A stretch of DNA of 64,000 nt from Methylorubrum rhodinum (GTDB lineage Bacteria > Pseudomonadota > Alphaproteobacteria > Rhizobiales > Beijerinckiaceae): NCBI RefSeq assembly GCF_014199935.1, contig NZ_JACHOP010000006.1, positions 124,001 to 188,000 on the forward strand, written 5' to 3'. This document shows, piece after piece, positions 55,109 to 64,000 of the stretch (within the stretch, counting starts at the first letter, position 1; every line of letters begins with the position of its first letter). The notes beneath the pieces are model-generated. The model made no database searches. It worked only from the letters and a program-made list of their open reading frames with translations, and was not told where the DNA came from. Both the position numbers and the translations under genes were made by a program.

Positions 55109-55615
55109 ATGGAACCATCATCCAGCCTGTCCCTGTCGCTCAGCGTCAACGGCACGCGGCACGACATTACCCTCGACGATCCCCGCGTCACCCTCCTCGA
55201 TCTCCTGCGCGAGCGCCTCGGCCTCACCGGATCGAAGAAGGGCTGCGACCGCGGCCAGTGCGGCGCCTGCACCGTACTGGTGAACGGGCGGCGCGTGAAT
55301 TCCTGCCTCAGCCTCGCGGTCAGCCTGGATGGTGCCGAGATCACCACCATCGAGGGGCTGGCGCAGGGCGATGCGCTACATCCGGTCCAGGCCGCCTTCA
55401 TCGCGCATGACGGCTTCCAGTGCGGCTTCTGCACGCCGGGCCAGATCATGAGCGCGGTCGGCCTGATCCGCGAAGGTCGTGCCGGCGACGATCCCGAGCG
55501 GGTGCGGGAGGCGATGAGCGGAAACCTCTGCCGCTGCGGCGCCTATATCGGCATCACCCAGGCCGTGCTCGACGCCCAGGCCAAGATGTCCGAGCAGCAG
55601 GGAGAAGCCGCGTGA
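55109..55615 (+). CDS. paoA: Aldehyde oxidoreductase [2Fe-2S] subunit, PaoA/YagT-like
   Basis: A 168-residue subunit with two [2Fe-2S] clusters: plant-type Cys46, Cys51, Cys54 and Cys66, and second cluster Cys105, Cys108, Cys141 and Cys143. E. coli PaoA has a Tat signal of ~50 residues; this protein lacks it, so the complex is probably cytoplasmic. I chose the ATG at 55109. Its stop overlaps the next start (GTGA). Confidence 0.92.
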   Translation: MEPSSSLSLSLSVNGTRHDITLDDPRVTLLDLLRERLGLTGSKKGCDRGQCGACTVLVNGRRVNSCLSLAVSLDGAEITTIEGLAQGDALHPVQAAFIAHDGFQCGFCTPGQIMSAVGLIREGRAGDDPERVREAMSGNLCRCGAYIGITQAVLDAQAKMSEQQGEAA

Positions 55616-56658
55616 ACCGCTTCGACTACGTGCGCGCCGGGACCGTCGCCGAGGCGGTGGCGGCGGCCTCCGCACCGGACGCGGCCTATCTCGCCGCCGG
55701 CACCAACCTGCTCGACCTGATGAAGGGCGGCCTCACGAGGCCCGCCCGCCTCGTCGACGTGACGCATCTGCCCGATCTCGACCGGATCGAGCGCCTGCCC
55801 GAGGGCGGGTTCCGCGTCGGCGCCCTCGTGCGCAACAGCGATCTCGCCTACGACACCGCCTTCGCCCGCGCCCATCCGTCGGTGGCGGAGGCGTTGCTGT
55901 CGGGCGCCTCGGCGCAGTTGCGCAACGCCGCGACGGTCGCCGGCAACCTGATGCAGCGCACCCGCTGCCCGTACTTCTACGACCCGGCCAGCGCCTGCAA
56001 CAAGCGCCAGCCCGGCGCGGGCTGCGAGGCGCAGGGCGGCGAGACGCGGCTCCACGCCGTGCTCGGCTGGAGCGAGCACTGCATCGCCACTCATCCCTCC
56101 GACTTCTGCGTGCCGCTGGTCGCTCTCGATGCGAGTGTCGAGATCGAGGGCAAGGGGGGCACGCGCAGCGTCCCGCTCGAAGCCTTCCACTGCCTGCCGG
56201 GCGATGCGCCCGAGCGCGAGACCGTGCTGGAGCCGGGCGAGCTGATCGTGGCGCTCCGCCTGCCGACCGAGGCCGCCGCCTTCGCCGAGAATTCCCGTTA
56301 CCTGAAGATCCGCGACCGCACCTCCTACGCCTTCGCCGTGGTCTCGGCCGCCGCGTCGCTGCGGCTCGACCAGGGGCGGATCGCGGAAGGCCGCCTCGCG
56401 CTGGGCGGCGTCGCCCTCAAGCCGTGGCGCGCGCGGGAGGCGGAGGCTGTCTTGGCCGGTGCCGAGCCGAACGAGTCGACCTTTCGCCGAGCCGCCGACG
56501 CGGCGCTCGCGGACGCCAAAGCCTCCGGCGACAACGCCTTCAAGATCGAACTCGCCCGCCGCCTGATCGTGCGCACGCTCACCCGCGCCGTCGCCGGCAC
56601 CCCGGAGCGCATGCCCGCGCTGCCGGCCTCCGCCTTCGAGGAGATGCTCCATGCCTGA
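55612..56658 (+). CDS. paoB: Aldehyde oxidoreductase FAD subunit with [4Fe-4S] cysteines, PaoB/YagS-like
   Basis: A 348-residue FAD subunit of the xanthine dehydrogenase family. The FAD segment is YLAAGTNLLDLMKGG, and QLRNAATVAGNLMQRTRCPY leads into Cys119, Cys129, Cys138 and Cys157, the extra [4Fe-4S] ligands of PaoB. The start is GTG at 55612, overlapping the paoA stop by four bases. It overlaps the next gene by 8 bases. Confidence 0.92.
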   Translation: MNRFDYVRAGTVAEAVAAASAPDAAYLAAGTNLLDLMKGGLTRPARLVDVTHLPDLDRIERLPEGGFRVGALVRNSDLAYDTAFARAHPSVAEALLSGASAQLRNAATVAGNLMQRTRCPYFYDPASACNKRQPGAGCEAQGGETRLHAVLGWSEHCIATHPSDFCVPLVALDASVEIEGKGGTRSVPLEAFHCLPGDAPERETVLEPGELIVALRLPTEAAAFAENSRYLKIRDRTSYAFAVVSAAASLRLDQGRIAEGRLALGGVALKPWRAREAEAVLAGAEPNESTFRRAADAALADAKASGDNAFKIELARRLIVRTLTRAVAGTPERMPALPASAFEEMLHA

Positions 56659-58894
56659 CATCGCCACCGAGCAGGCCCGGCACGGCTCCAGCATCGGCCA
56701 GCCGCTCACCCGCCGCGACGGTTTTTTGAAAGTGACCGGCGGCGCGACTTTCGCGGCCGACAACCGCCCCGAGGGCCTGCTGCATGCCGTCGTCGCGGTG
56801 AGCCGCATCGCCAAGGGCCGCGTGACGCATCTCGACGTCGAGGCCGCGAAGGCCCATCCGGGCGTCGTCGATGTGATGGTTCCGGGCAACGCCCCGAAGC
56901 TCGCCTCGGACCCCGATGCGAAGAACGACCCCTTCACCTTCCGCCTCGACCTCCTCCAGAACGACCGTGTCCGCTACGCCCACCAGCCGATCGCGGTGGT
57001 GATCGCTGAGACGCTGGAGGCGGCGACCGAGGGCGCCGAGCTGCTGGCGCCGCGCTACGAAACGGAAAGCCCCCGCATCGGCCTCGACGTCGCCGAGCCG
57101 CACAAACCGCAGGCGGTCGGTGCCGGCGATAAGACCGGCGCGACCAAGGGCGACGTCGAAGCCGGCTTGACGCAAGCCGAGCGCCGGATCGAGGCGGTCT
57201 ACGAGACGCCCGCGCAGTACCACAACGCCATGGAGCCGCACGCCATCGTGGCGCAGTGGGACGGCGATAAACTCACCGTCGACACGCCGAGCCAGGGCAT
57301 GGCGATGGCGACGATGCGGCTCGCCGGCCTGTTCGGGATCGACCCGAAGAACATCCTGGTCCGCTCGCCCTTCCTCGGCGGCGGCTTCGGCTCGAAGGGC
57401 TTCCTCTCCGGGCCCCAGGTGCTCGGCGTCATGGCGGCCAAGCTCGTGGACCGGCCGGTGAAGCTGGTGCTGCGGCGCGAGCAGATGTTCGGCCCGGTCG
57501 GCCACCGCGCCGAGACGCGCCAGACCCTGCGGCTCGGCACCAACGGATCGGGCGCGCTCACGGCGCTGGATCACCACACGCTCACCGCCACCAGCAGCTT
57601 CGACGACTTCTACGAGCCGGCGAGCGCCCTCTCGCGCTACCTCTACAAGGCGCCCGCCCTCTCGACCGGGCATTCGGGCGTGCGGGTCGATACCGGCACG
57701 CCGCTGTTCATGCGCGCGCCCGGCGAGGCCTCGGGCAGCGCGGCGCTGGAAGCCGCCATCGACGAGATGGCGGAGGCCTGCGGCATCGACCCGCTCGCCT
57801 TCCGGCAGATGAACTACGCCGAGGCGGAACCGATCTCGGAGCGGCCGTTCTCCTCCAAGGCCCTGCGCGAATGCTACGAGCAGGGCGCGGCCCGCTTCGG
57901 CTGGGAGCGGCGCTCCGCGGCGCCCCGCTCCATGCGCGACGCGGCCGGCCGCCTCGTCGGCTGGGGCGTCGGCACCGCCCTGTTCCCGGCGCTGATGATG
58001 CAGGCGGAAGCCCGCGCCGAAATTCGCGCCGACGGGAGCGGCACGGTGGCGATCGGCGCCCACGACATGGGCCAGGGCGCCTGGACGGCGCTCGCCCAGA
58101 TCGCCGCCGACGGCCTCGGCATCGACCTCGACCAGTTGGATTTCAAGAGCGGCTCGTCGGACCTGCCGAACGGCGGCATCGCCGGCGGCTCGGCCCACAC
58201 CGCCACCGCGGGCGCCGCGATCCACTCGGCCGCCGCGGCCGTGCTGGCGCAGCTCTCGGAACTGGCCACCAACCATGAGCGCTCGCCCCTGTTCGGCGCC
58301 GGCAATGCCGGCGTCTACGCCGCGGGCGGGCGCCTGATCCGCCGCGATGACGAGAGCCGCAGCGAGTCGTTCGCCGACATCCTGGCCCGCGCCGGAAAAA
58401 ACTCGGTCTCGGCCTCGGGGAAAGGCGCGCCCGATCCGGCCTCGCGCGAATCCTACGCGATGCACGCCCACGGCGCGGTCTTCGCGGAAGTGACCGTCGA
58501 TCCCGATCTCGGCCAGATCCGGGTGACGCGGCTGGTGGGCGCCTTCGCGGCGGGACGCATCGTCAACCCGCGCCTCGTCACCAGCCAGTATTACGGCGGC
58601 ATGATCTGGGGCGTGTCCTTCGCGCTGCACGAGAACGCGGTGGTCGATCCCCGCACCGGCCGGGTGATGAACCCGAACCTCGGCGAGTACCACGTCCCGG
58701 TGAACGCCGACGTCCCCTCGATCGAGGCGATCCTCGTGGAGGAGCACGACCCGCACGTGAACCCGCTCGGCATCAAGGGCGTCGGCGAGATCGGCATCAC
58801 CGGCACGGCCGGCGCCATCGCCAACGCGGTGTATCACGCGACCGGCGTGCGGGTGCGCAAGATGCCGATCACGCTGGACAAGCTGCTGGGCTAG
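56651..58894 (+). CDS. paoC: Aldehyde oxidoreductase molybdenum subunit, PaoC/YagR-like
   Basis: A 747-residue molybdopterin cytosine dinucleotide-binding subunit. It contains [60 protein letters not shown] and the C-terminal active-site region [20 protein letters not shown], with the catalytic Glu. It oxidises aldehydes to acids; the range is unknown. No PaoD/XdhC-type maturation gene follows. Confidence 0.93.
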   Translation: MPDIATEQARHGSSIGQPLTRRDGFLKVTGGATFAADNRPEGLLHAVVAVSRIAKGRVTHLDVEAAKAHPGVVDVMVPGNAPKLASDPDAKNDPFTFRLDLLQNDRVRYAHQPIAVVIAETLEAATEGAELLAPRYETESPRIGLDVAEPHKPQAVGAGDKTGATKGDVEAGLTQAERRIEAVYETPAQYHNAMEPHAIVAQWDGDKLTVDTPSQGMAMATMRLAGLFGIDPKNILVRSPFLGGGFGSKGFLSGPQVLGVMAAKLVDRPVKLVLRREQMFGPVGHRAETRQTLRLGTNGSGALTALDHHTLTATSSFDDFYEPASALSRYLYKAPALSTGHSGVRVDTGTPLFMRAPGEASGSAALEAAIDEMAEACGIDPLAFRQMNYAEAEPISERPFSSKALRECYEQGAARFGWERRSAAPRSMRDAAGRLVGWGVGTALFPALMMQAEARAEIRADGSGTVAIGAHDMGQGAWTALAQIAADGLGIDLDQLDFKSGSSDLPNGGIAGGSAHTATAGAAIHSAAAAVLAQLSELATNHERSPLFGAGNAGVYAAGGRLIRRDDESRSESFADILARAGKNSVSASGKGAPDPASRESYAMHAHGAVFAEVTVDPDLGQIRVTRLVGAFAAGRIVNPRLVTSQYYGGMIWGVSFALHENAVVDPRTGRVMNPNLGEYHVPVNADVPSIEAILVEEHDPHVNPLGIKGVGEIGITGTAGAIANAVYHATGVRVRKMPITLDKLLG

Positions 58895-59108
58895 GGCGGA
58901 CCGGGCCGCGCATCCCCTCTCCCCCCCTCGCCGCGGGGCGAGAGCTTCGGCGACCCTGTCGTCGCCGAAGCGAGGCGGCCGCCACGGCGTTTTCGTGTCG
59001 TACCGCGCTACGGACGCGGCCTCCGGCTCGCGGGGTGCGACCTCTTTTGTCGAGCGCGCGCGGATAGGGCATCCTCCTGCGAACCGCATCCGCCGAAGGA
59101 CGATCCGA

Positions 59109-59768
59109 TTGGCCGGACCGAACCGTAAGCCGAAGATCGCGTCCGAGACCGTCGCCTCCAACGTCACTTGGCAGACGCTCCAGCCGCGGGAGCGGCGTTG
59201 GCAGCGGATGGGGCAGCGGCCGGTGATCGCGTGGTTCACCGGCCTGTCGGGGGCCGGCAAGTCGACCATCGCCGATGCCGTCGACCGGGCGCTGACGGAG
59301 GCCGGGCGCCACACCATGGTGCTCGACGGCGACAACCTGCGCCACGGGCTCAACCGTGATCTCGGCTTCACCGCCGCCGACCGGGACGAGAACATCCGCC
59401 GCGCCGCCGAGACCGCCCGGCTGATGGCCGAGGCCGGCCTCGTCGTCATCGTCTCGCTGATCTCGCCGTACCGGGCCGAGCGGCAGGCGGCGCGGGGCAT
59501 CGCGGGCGACGTGCCGTTCCTCGAGGTGTTCATCGACACGCCGCTCGCCGTCTGCGAAGCGCGCGATCCGAAGGGGCTCTACGACCGGGCGCGTGCGGGC
59601 GCGATCCCGAACTTCACCGGCATCTCCGCGCCCTACGAGCCGCCGGAGGCGCCGGACCTGATCCTCGCCACCCGCGGCCTCGCGGTCGGGGATTCGGCCC
59701 GTCCGCTGATCGAGGCGCTCCTGAACCTCAGCGCGGCGGAGCCCACTGCCAGAACACCGAGCCGGTGA
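59109..59768 (+). CDS. cysC: Adenylylsulfate kinase
   Basis: A 219-residue APS kinase that makes PAPS for sulfate assimilation or sulfation. The P-loop is GLSGAGKST (45-53); [20 protein letters not shown] and [20 protein letters not shown] follow, with [20 protein letters not shown]. Start: TTG at 59109 after gaagga, matching family length. cysD/cysN are not adjacent. Its 3' end overlaps the opposite MaoC gene by 41 bases. Confidence 0.92.
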   Translation: MAGPNRKPKIASETVASNVTWQTLQPRERRWQRMGQRPVIAWFTGLSGAGKSTIADAVDRALTEAGRHTMVLDGDNLRHGLNRDLGFTAADRDENIRRAAETARLMAEAGLVVIVSLISPYRAERQAARGIAGDVPFLEVFIDTPLAVCEARDPKGLYDRARAGAIPNFTGISAPYEPPEAPDLILATRGLAVGDSARPLIEALLNLSAAEPTARTPSR

Positions 59769-60723
59769 ATTCGAACACCGTCTCGCCGCGCTGGTTGTGC
59801 GCGGTGTTGTGGTGGGTGGCGATGCCCCAGCCGGGGCGCGAGGCCGAGGCGCGGCGGTCGATCAGGCGGCAGGCATACGAGATCGTGTCCCCCGCATAGA
59901 CCGGGCGCAGCCAGCGCATGTCCTTGAAGCCCGGAGAGGGGCCGAGCTGCGGCACCGGGCCGGAGCGGGCGGTCAGCGCGAGGTCGCGGGCGAAGGTGGC
60001 GTGCAGCCGCTTCATCCACACGGCCGCCGTCTGCCAGCCGGAGGCGCAGAGCGCGCCGAAATGCGTGGCCCGCGCGGCCTCCGGATCGAGATGGAACGGC
60101 TGCGGGTCGTACGCCTTCGCGAATCCGACGATCGCGTCCGCCTCGAAGCGGTGGGCGCCGAGCGCCCGCACACGGCCGATCTCGGCCTCGCCGAGATAGG
60201 GGAAGAGCTCCGCGTCCTGCGCCTCCGCGACGGGCGCGGAAACGGTGTCGAGGGCGACCGCGCGCGGCGTCTGCACCGCTCCGGCGCGGGCGAACATCAC
60301 GGCGAAGCCCTGCGTCATCACCGCCTCGCCGACGGCGTCGGTCAGCGTCATCGACAGGCGGGCGATGCCGCGGTCGGGCTTCGTGGCGGAGGCGCGCACG
60401 TCCTCGACCCGGATCGTGGCCGAAAGCGCGTCGCCCGGCAGGACCGGCTTGAGCCAGCGTAAGCGGTCGATGCCCGGCGAGCCCATGGAGGTCGCGCGCC
60501 CAACCAGTGCCTCGGCGAGCAGCCGCATGCCGAAGGCCGCCGTCTGCCAGCCGGAGCCGATCAGCGTGCCGACGAACGTCTTCGCCGCCGCCGCCTCGTC
60601 GAGGTGGAAGGGCTGCGGATCGTATTCCCGCGCGAAGGCGACCATCGCTTCGCGCGTCACGATGACCGGGCCGGCCGTGTATTCCTGGCCGGGGGCGAGA
60701 TCGTCGAAGGTGAGGAGAGCCAT
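59728..60723 (-). CDS. Double MaoC-like hot-dog dehydratase
   Basis: A 331-residue protein with two MaoC-like domains in tandem. Each carries the hydratase motif YDPQPFHLD (about residues 34-42 and 201-209), followed by a matching GWQTAA helix. Such proteins hydrate (R)-enoyl-CoA or related thioesters; the exact substrate is not clear. The start is the ATG at 60723. Confidence 0.83.
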   Translation of the reverse strand: MALLTFDDLAPGQEYTAGPVIVTREAMVAFAREYDPQPFHLDEAAAAKTFVGTLIGSGWQTAAFGMRLLAEALVGRATSMGSPGIDRLRWLKPVLPGDALSATIRVEDVRASATKPDRGIARLSMTLTDAVGEAVMTQGFAVMFARAGAVQTPRAVALDTVSAPVAEAQDAELFPYLGEAEIGRVRALGAHRFEADAIVGFAKAYDPQPFHLDPEAARATHFGALCASGWQTAAVWMKRLHATFARDLALTARSGPVPQLGPSPGFKDMRWLRPVYAGDTISYACRLIDRRASASRPGWGIATHHNTAHNQRGETVFEFTGSVFWQWAPPR

Positions 60724-60806
60724 GGGCTGCCGCGCGGCGTGACGGGTCCGGTCCGGGCTATCACGCCCACCGCCGGCCACTCAATTCGCGACGGTCATGG
60801 CTGACC

Positions 60807-61253
60807 CTACGACCGCACCTCGCGCTTGGCGACGAAGTTCAGCTCGTCCACCAGCACGTCCTTCACCACGTCGGAGCCGAGGCGCTCGTTGACCTTGGCG
60901 CGGATCTGGGCGAGCCGCCCGTTGATGTCGTAGCGGGCGAGCTTTCGGAAATCGATCGTGGTGTCGCCGTAGATCTGGCGGAAGGCCTCGTCCACGACGA
61001 AGCTGTTGGGCGGCACCGGCAGGGTGTGCATCAGCTTGGCGTCGGCCGTGAAGACCAGAACGGCGATGACGTAGCCCTGGACCTTGCCGTCGGCCACCAT
61101 CGGGATGTTGATGGGGGCGAGCTTCTGATACTGCAGGCCCTCGAGATAGGGCTCGGTCGTCTTCGAGAAGAAGCCGCCGCCGAAGGTCACCGCCGCGTAG
61201 CAGGAGGCGATGGTGACGGCGCAGATCCACAGGCCGGTGACGAGGACTTTCAT
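60807..61253 (-). CDS. FliL-like membrane-anchored protein at end of flagellar operon
   Basis: A 148-residue protein. One N-terminal membrane helix (VTGLWICAVTIASCYAAVTF) precedes a periplasmic domain ending with LAQIRAKVNERLGSDVVKDV then LVDELNFVAKREVRS, resembling the FliL C-terminus. FliL stabilises the motor stators. It lies six bases after the flgN-like gene. Assignment rests on architecture and context, so it is tentative. Confidence 0.55.
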   Translation of the reverse strand: MKVLVTGLWICAVTIASCYAAVTFGGGFFSKTTEPYLEGLQYQKLAPINIPMVADGKVQGYVIAVLVFTADAKLMHTLPVPPNSFVVDEAFRQIYGDTTIDFRKLARYDINGRLAQIRAKVNERLGSDVVKDVLVDELNFVAKREVRS

Positions 61254-61259
61254 GACCCG

Positions 61260-61589
61260 TCAGCGCCCGATCCGCGCGGAGTAGGTGCCGTCGGAATCCG
61301 CCGCCCGCAGCGTCGCCGCGAGCGTGTCGCCGATCTCCTCGACCGCCCGCAGGTGCCGGGCGACCGCCACTTGGTTGCGGGTGAGCTTGTCGTGCAGGCG
61401 CGCGAGCACGATGCCGGTGGTGGCGTCGATCTCGTCCGCCGAGACCGTGCGGGCGAGCCGCGTCAGTTCCAGCAGGCTCTGGCTCTTGGCCCGGTTGACC
61501 GCCTCAAGGTCGATCTCGGTGTTGGCGGTCAGCGCCTCGGTCTCGGCCTCGATCGTGGCTTCCAGGCGCTTGAGGGAATCGAGCAGCAT
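61260..61589 (-). CDS. flgN: FlgN-like flagellar export chaperone
   Basis: A 109-residue all-helical protein (MLLDSLKRLEATIEAETEAL, then NRAKSQSLLELTRLARTVSA). This is the size and pattern of FlgN, the chaperone for the hook-junction proteins FlgK and FlgL. It lies five bases after the flgJ-like gene, a common alphaproteobacterial order. Frames extending upstream in the same phase overlap that gene and are rejected. Confidence 0.7.
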   Translation of the reverse strand: MLLDSLKRLEATIEAETEALTANTEIDLEAVNRAKSQSLLELTRLARTVSADEIDATTGIVLARLHDKLTRNQVAVARHLRAVEEIGDTLAATLRAADSDGTYSARIGR

Positions 61590-61594
61590 CGGGA

Positions 61595-62071
61595 TCAGAC
61601 CTTTCCGGCGACGCCGGTCGCAGCGTGGGGCAGTGTCGGCGCCTTGTTCGGTTGCGCGTTCTCCAGCATCCGACTGATGCCGATCCCGCCGGACTTGGCG
61701 ATCTGCTGGCCGACCTGCTCGGCCAGCATCGATTTCCAGAGGTTTCCGGTGTTGCCCTTGCCGTAGACGGCTTCCGATTTGTCCGGCAGCATGGTCTCGA
61801 TGAACTGCGCCAGCACCTGCCCCTCGAACTTGCGGTAGGGGTCGGACGTGCCCTTCAGCGACGTGTCGTTCTTGAGGCTGGTGAGCGCACCGCGGGCGTC
61901 GAGCGGCATGTGCAGGCTGTAGCCCACATCGCGGGCGGCCTCGGCGGCGGCGGCCGCGAAGGCGGCCGGATCGCCCGGCTGCGACAGCTTGGCCGCCGCC
62001 TCCTGATAGCGCGCCGGATCGGCGGCGCGGGCGACGTCCATGACGATGTCGGAGGGAGGGGTGATGCTCAT
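61595..62071 (-). CDS. flgJ: Rod-binding protein, FlgJ N-domain / CheL-like
   Basis: A 158-residue protein with the rod-binding domain KFEGQVLAQFIETMLPDKSE, then YGKGNTGNLWKSMLAEQVGQ. It has no muramidase domain, as in alphaproteobacterial FlgJ. It helps rod assembly. It lies between a repeat-bearing gap and the flgN-like gene. Confidence 0.82.
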   Translation of the reverse strand: MSITPPSDIVMDVARAADPARYQEAAAKLSQPGDPAAFAAAAAEAARDVGYSLHMPLDARGALTSLKNDTSLKGTSDPYRKFEGQVLAQFIETMLPDKSEAVYGKGNTGNLWKSMLAEQVGQQIAKSGGIGISRMLENAQPNKAPTLPHAATGVAGKV

Positions 62072-62090
62072 CGTGCTTCACGGCTCGGCT

Positions 62091-62200
62091 CTCCTCCCCC
62101 TTGCGGGGAGGAGTTGGAGGTGGGGGTGGTTCAGGATGAGGCGGAAGCGGTGCCTTCTGCGCGACCCCCACCCCTGACCCCTCTCCGCAGGGGGGAGGGG
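62091..62200. repeat. 110-base inverted repeat, family F
   Basis: Arms ctcctcccccttgcggggag with gagttggaggtgggggt, and acccccacccctgacccctc with tccgcaggggggagggg. Related C-rich hairpins occur at 45362-45391 and 58911-58945. It separates the coiled-coil gene from the flgJ-like gene within one flagellar operon. Confidence 0.75.
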
Positions 62201-62230
62201 AACGTCGGTGTCGACCCTAGCCCCCGTGGC

Positions 62231-62644
62231 TTACGGGAGGCTTGCGTCGCGGCGTTGCGCCAGGCCGTCGAGGCGCTCGATGCCCTCGACCCGCTCGCGC
62301 TCGCGCCGCAGCAGGTCGCCCACGCGCTCGGCGCCGAGTTCGGCCCGCTTCTGCGCGAGGCCCTTTTCGCGCACGTCGTCGCTTTGACGGGCGGCCGCCT
62401 GTTCCAGCTCGGTGGCGCGGGTGGCGAGCGCCCGCAGCCGCCGGTTGGCCGCTTCGAGAAACAGGTGGCCGTGGCTGTCGCCGCCGAGCGCCGCGAGCAG
62501 GGCGGCCCGGTCCGCCTCGACCGCGTCGGCATCGCGGCGGATCGCGGCGAGCTGCCATTCGGCGGCGCGGCGCATCTGCTCCTGCACGGCGGTGAGCCGC
62601 TCGGCGCGCTTGAGGCGTTTTCCCAAGTCCCCGGTCGCGGCCAT
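62231..62644 (-). CDS. Coiled-coil protein in second flagellar operon
   Basis: A 137-residue strongly charged helical protein (LGKRLKRAERLTAVQEQMRR, then LRALATRATELEQAAARQSD). It resembles FliJ in size and heptad pattern and lies directly between fliR2 and flgJ, but I cannot assign it. It might be the FliJ-type partner of the second FlhA. Confidence 0.65.
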   Translation of the reverse strand: MAATGDLGKRLKRAERLTAVQEQMRRAAEWQLAAIRRDADAVEADRAALLAALGGDSHGHLFLEAANRRLRALATRATELEQAAARQSDDVREKGLAQKRAELGAERVGDLLRRERERVEGIERLDGLAQRRDASLP

Positions 62645-62648
62645 GGTC

Positions 62649-63419
62649 TCAGCCCCGCCTCAGCCATTGGGCGTAGCCCGCGAGGAACTGGGTCATGAAC
62701 TCGCCGGCGACCGTGTAGAGCAGGATCAGCGCGCCGAACATGATGAACGGCGTGGCGACGAAGTAGACCGGAATCGTCGGCGTGAGCTTGTTCACGAAGC
62801 CCGCCGCGAGGTTCACCGCCACCGCGTAGATCACGAAGGGCGCGGCGATGCGGAGCGCCAGGGTGAAGGCCTCGCCGATCTGGTCGGTGATGCGCACGAG
62901 CGCGGTCTGGGTGCCGAGGCCCTCGCCCGGCGGGATGCGGGAATAGGAATCGACCAGCCCGCGAAACAGCTCCCAGTGCAGGTCGGCGGCGAACATCAGC
63001 GCGACCGCGGAGAAGACGATGAAGGATTCGACCGCCGGGATCGCGTCGGTGCCCTCCACCGGCGTGCCCGGCATGGAGCCGAAGCCGACCATGGTCGAGG
63101 TCGCGTTCATCACGGTCTCCAGCACGAACACGAAGATGCGGCCGAGGAGCCCGATCAGCAGCCCGGTGAAGGTCTCGCTGGCGATCCAGAACAACGTCTC
63201 GGTCGGGGCCTGGCCCGAGACCTTCGTCTGGAACAGCGGCAGCAGCAGCGGCGTCACCGCGAGCGAGACGCCGCCCGCGATCAGCAGACGGACCTGCGCC
63301 GGCACCCGCGGGCTCGACAGGCCCGGCACGATGAGGAGGCAGGCGCCGACGCGGCAGAAGATCAGGAAGGTGGCGAGCGCCGCATCCCCCCCGAGCAGGC
63401 TGCCGGCCAGGGGGATCAC
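62649..63419 (-). CDS. fliR2: FliR family export protein (set 2)
   Basis: A 256-residue polytopic membrane protein of the FliR/SpaR family: [40 protein letters not shown] and [20 protein letters not shown]. It differs clearly from the FliR at 8.1 kb. The start is GTG at 63419, overlapping the flhA2 stop (GTGA), so the two are co-translated. Confidence 0.92.
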   Translation of the reverse strand: MIPLAGSLLGGDAALATFLIFCRVGACLLIVPGLSSPRVPAQVRLLIAGGVSLAVTPLLLPLFQTKVSGQAPTETLFWIASETFTGLLIGLLGRIFVFVLETVMNATSTMVGFGSMPGTPVEGTDAIPAVESFIVFSAVALMFAADLHWELFRGLVDSYSRIPPGEGLGTQTALVRITDQIGEAFTLALRIAAPFVIYAVAVNLAAGFVNKLTPTIPVYFVATPFIMFGALILLYTVAGEFMTQFLAGYAQWLRRG

Positions 63420-64000
63420 GCGATGGTGCCCAGCGACTTGATCTCGACGCCGCGGGCGATCTCGAGATGCGAGAGCACCGGCAGGGTCGGGAAGATGCGC
63501 TCGATGATCATGCGGACATAAGGGCGCGCGTCGGGCGCGGTGACGAGGGCGAAGCTGTGGACCTGCCGCATCCGGTCGCGGATCGCGGTGCCGGCCTCGG
63601 AACCGAACTGCTCGACGAGGCGCGGGTCGATGTCGAACTCGATCACCTCGCCCTTGGCGTCGCGCTTGAGGCTCTGATGGAAGGTGAGATCCCAGTTGGC
63701 GCCGAGCCGCAGCACGTGGAGCGTGCCGTCCTCGGCGAGATCGCCGCAGATCTGCTGGGCGACGCGCATCCGCACGTGCTCGGCGATCTGCTCGGCACGC
63801 CGGGCATGGGGGGTGATCTCGGCCACCGCCTCTAGGATCAGATGCAGGTTGCGGATCGAGACGCGCTCGGACAGCAGCAGCTTCAAGACCGCCTGAAGGC
63901 CGGAATGGGAGATCTGGGACGGGCTGATCTCGTCGAGCAGGCGCTTGTATTCCGGGTCGAGCCGGTCGAGCAGGGCGCGCATGTCCTTGTAGGACAGGAA
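63416..64000 (-). CDS. flhA2: FlhA family export protein (set 2), C-terminal part
   Basis: Cut by the window's right edge; 194 residues are visible. They hold the C-terminal cytoplasmic domain of Flh[21 protein letters not shown], then [20 protein letters not shown] and [20 protein letters not shown]. It aligns with the end of the FlhA at 25.3 kb but is strongly divergent. It is the last-but-one export gene before fliR2 in a co-oriented operon. Confidence 0.93.
   Translation of the reverse strand, partial: FLSYKDMRALLDRLDPEYKRLLDEISPSQISHSGLQAVLKLLLSERVSIRNLHLILEAVAEITPHARRAEQIAEHVRMRVAQQICGDLAEDGTLHVLRLGANWDLTFHQSLKRDAKGEVIEFDIDPRLVEQFGSEAGTAIRDRMRQVHSFALVTAPDARPYVRMIIERIFPTLPVLSHLEIARGVEIKSLGTIA

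Overview
The window is very GC-rich, densely coded and alphaproteobacterial. Gene content and order point to a Rhizobiales methylotroph, most likely Methylobacterium/Methylorubrum. That genus call is inference from family memory; no search was run. The supporting signs are the CckA-CtrA-DivJ type cell-cycle genes, flagellar genes beside ctrA, DUF1491, DUF2336, MmcB and DUF4169 proteins typical of alphaproteobacteria, and several families of short palindromic intergenic repeats. No rRNA, tRNA, CRISPR array, IS element or prophage was seen.

Layout. 1-3.8 kb: the end of a sarcosine oxidase operon (soxA, soxG) followed without a gap by L-serine dehydratase. 4.2-12.2 kb: cckA, then the flagellar cluster flgB-flgC-fliE-fliQ-fliR-flhB, divergent from a fliO-like gene with a Pro/Ala-rich tail. 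12.2-15.4 kb: an FAD oxidoreductase and a DgcN-DgcA pair expected to use D-glutamate. 15.6-20.5 kb: a DivJ-like kinase with a peptidoglycan-binding protein, DUF1491 and DUF2336. 20.6-25.1 kb: ceramidase, exonuclease III, capsule-export kpsT and kpsE, and a glycine-rich stress-type protein. 25.3-33.3 kb: flhA, a tiny CxxC protein, an LPG-synthase-type membrane protein, the prlF-yhaV toxin-antitoxin pair, fliJ-fliI and ctrA.

33.6-48.2 kb holds envelope and housekeeping genes: M3 peptidase, extensin-like protein, L,D-transpeptidase, an osmoprotectant ABC transporter without its ATPase, a stand-alone receiver, yraN, rsmI, an LpoA-like lipoprotein, hemW, rdgB and rph. 48.3-60.7 kb: a His/Met-rich secreted protein, hrcA, a PRC-barrel protein, mmcB, fumC with two small partners, a P450, a PaoABC-type molybdenum aldehyde oxidoreductase, cysC and a double MaoC protein. 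60.8-64 kb: a second flagellar block (FliL-like, FlgN-like, FlgJ-like, a coiled-coil protein, a second FliR and the C-terminus of a second FlhA).

How it fits together. Kinases (CckA, probably DivJ), the master regulator (CtrA) and probable targets (flagellar genes) lie within 33 kb. CtrA-type TTAA-N7-TTAA boxes occur between flgB and fliO and in front of flhA, each followed by the same 16-base element. Three CcrM-type GANTC sites sit within 46 bases upstream of ctrA. The strongest points for follow-up are the two flhA/fliR sets, the 16-base element, a 46-base repeat that contains the fliR start codon, the 46-residue CxxC protein with a CtrA-like box, and the two transport systems that lack an expected subunit.
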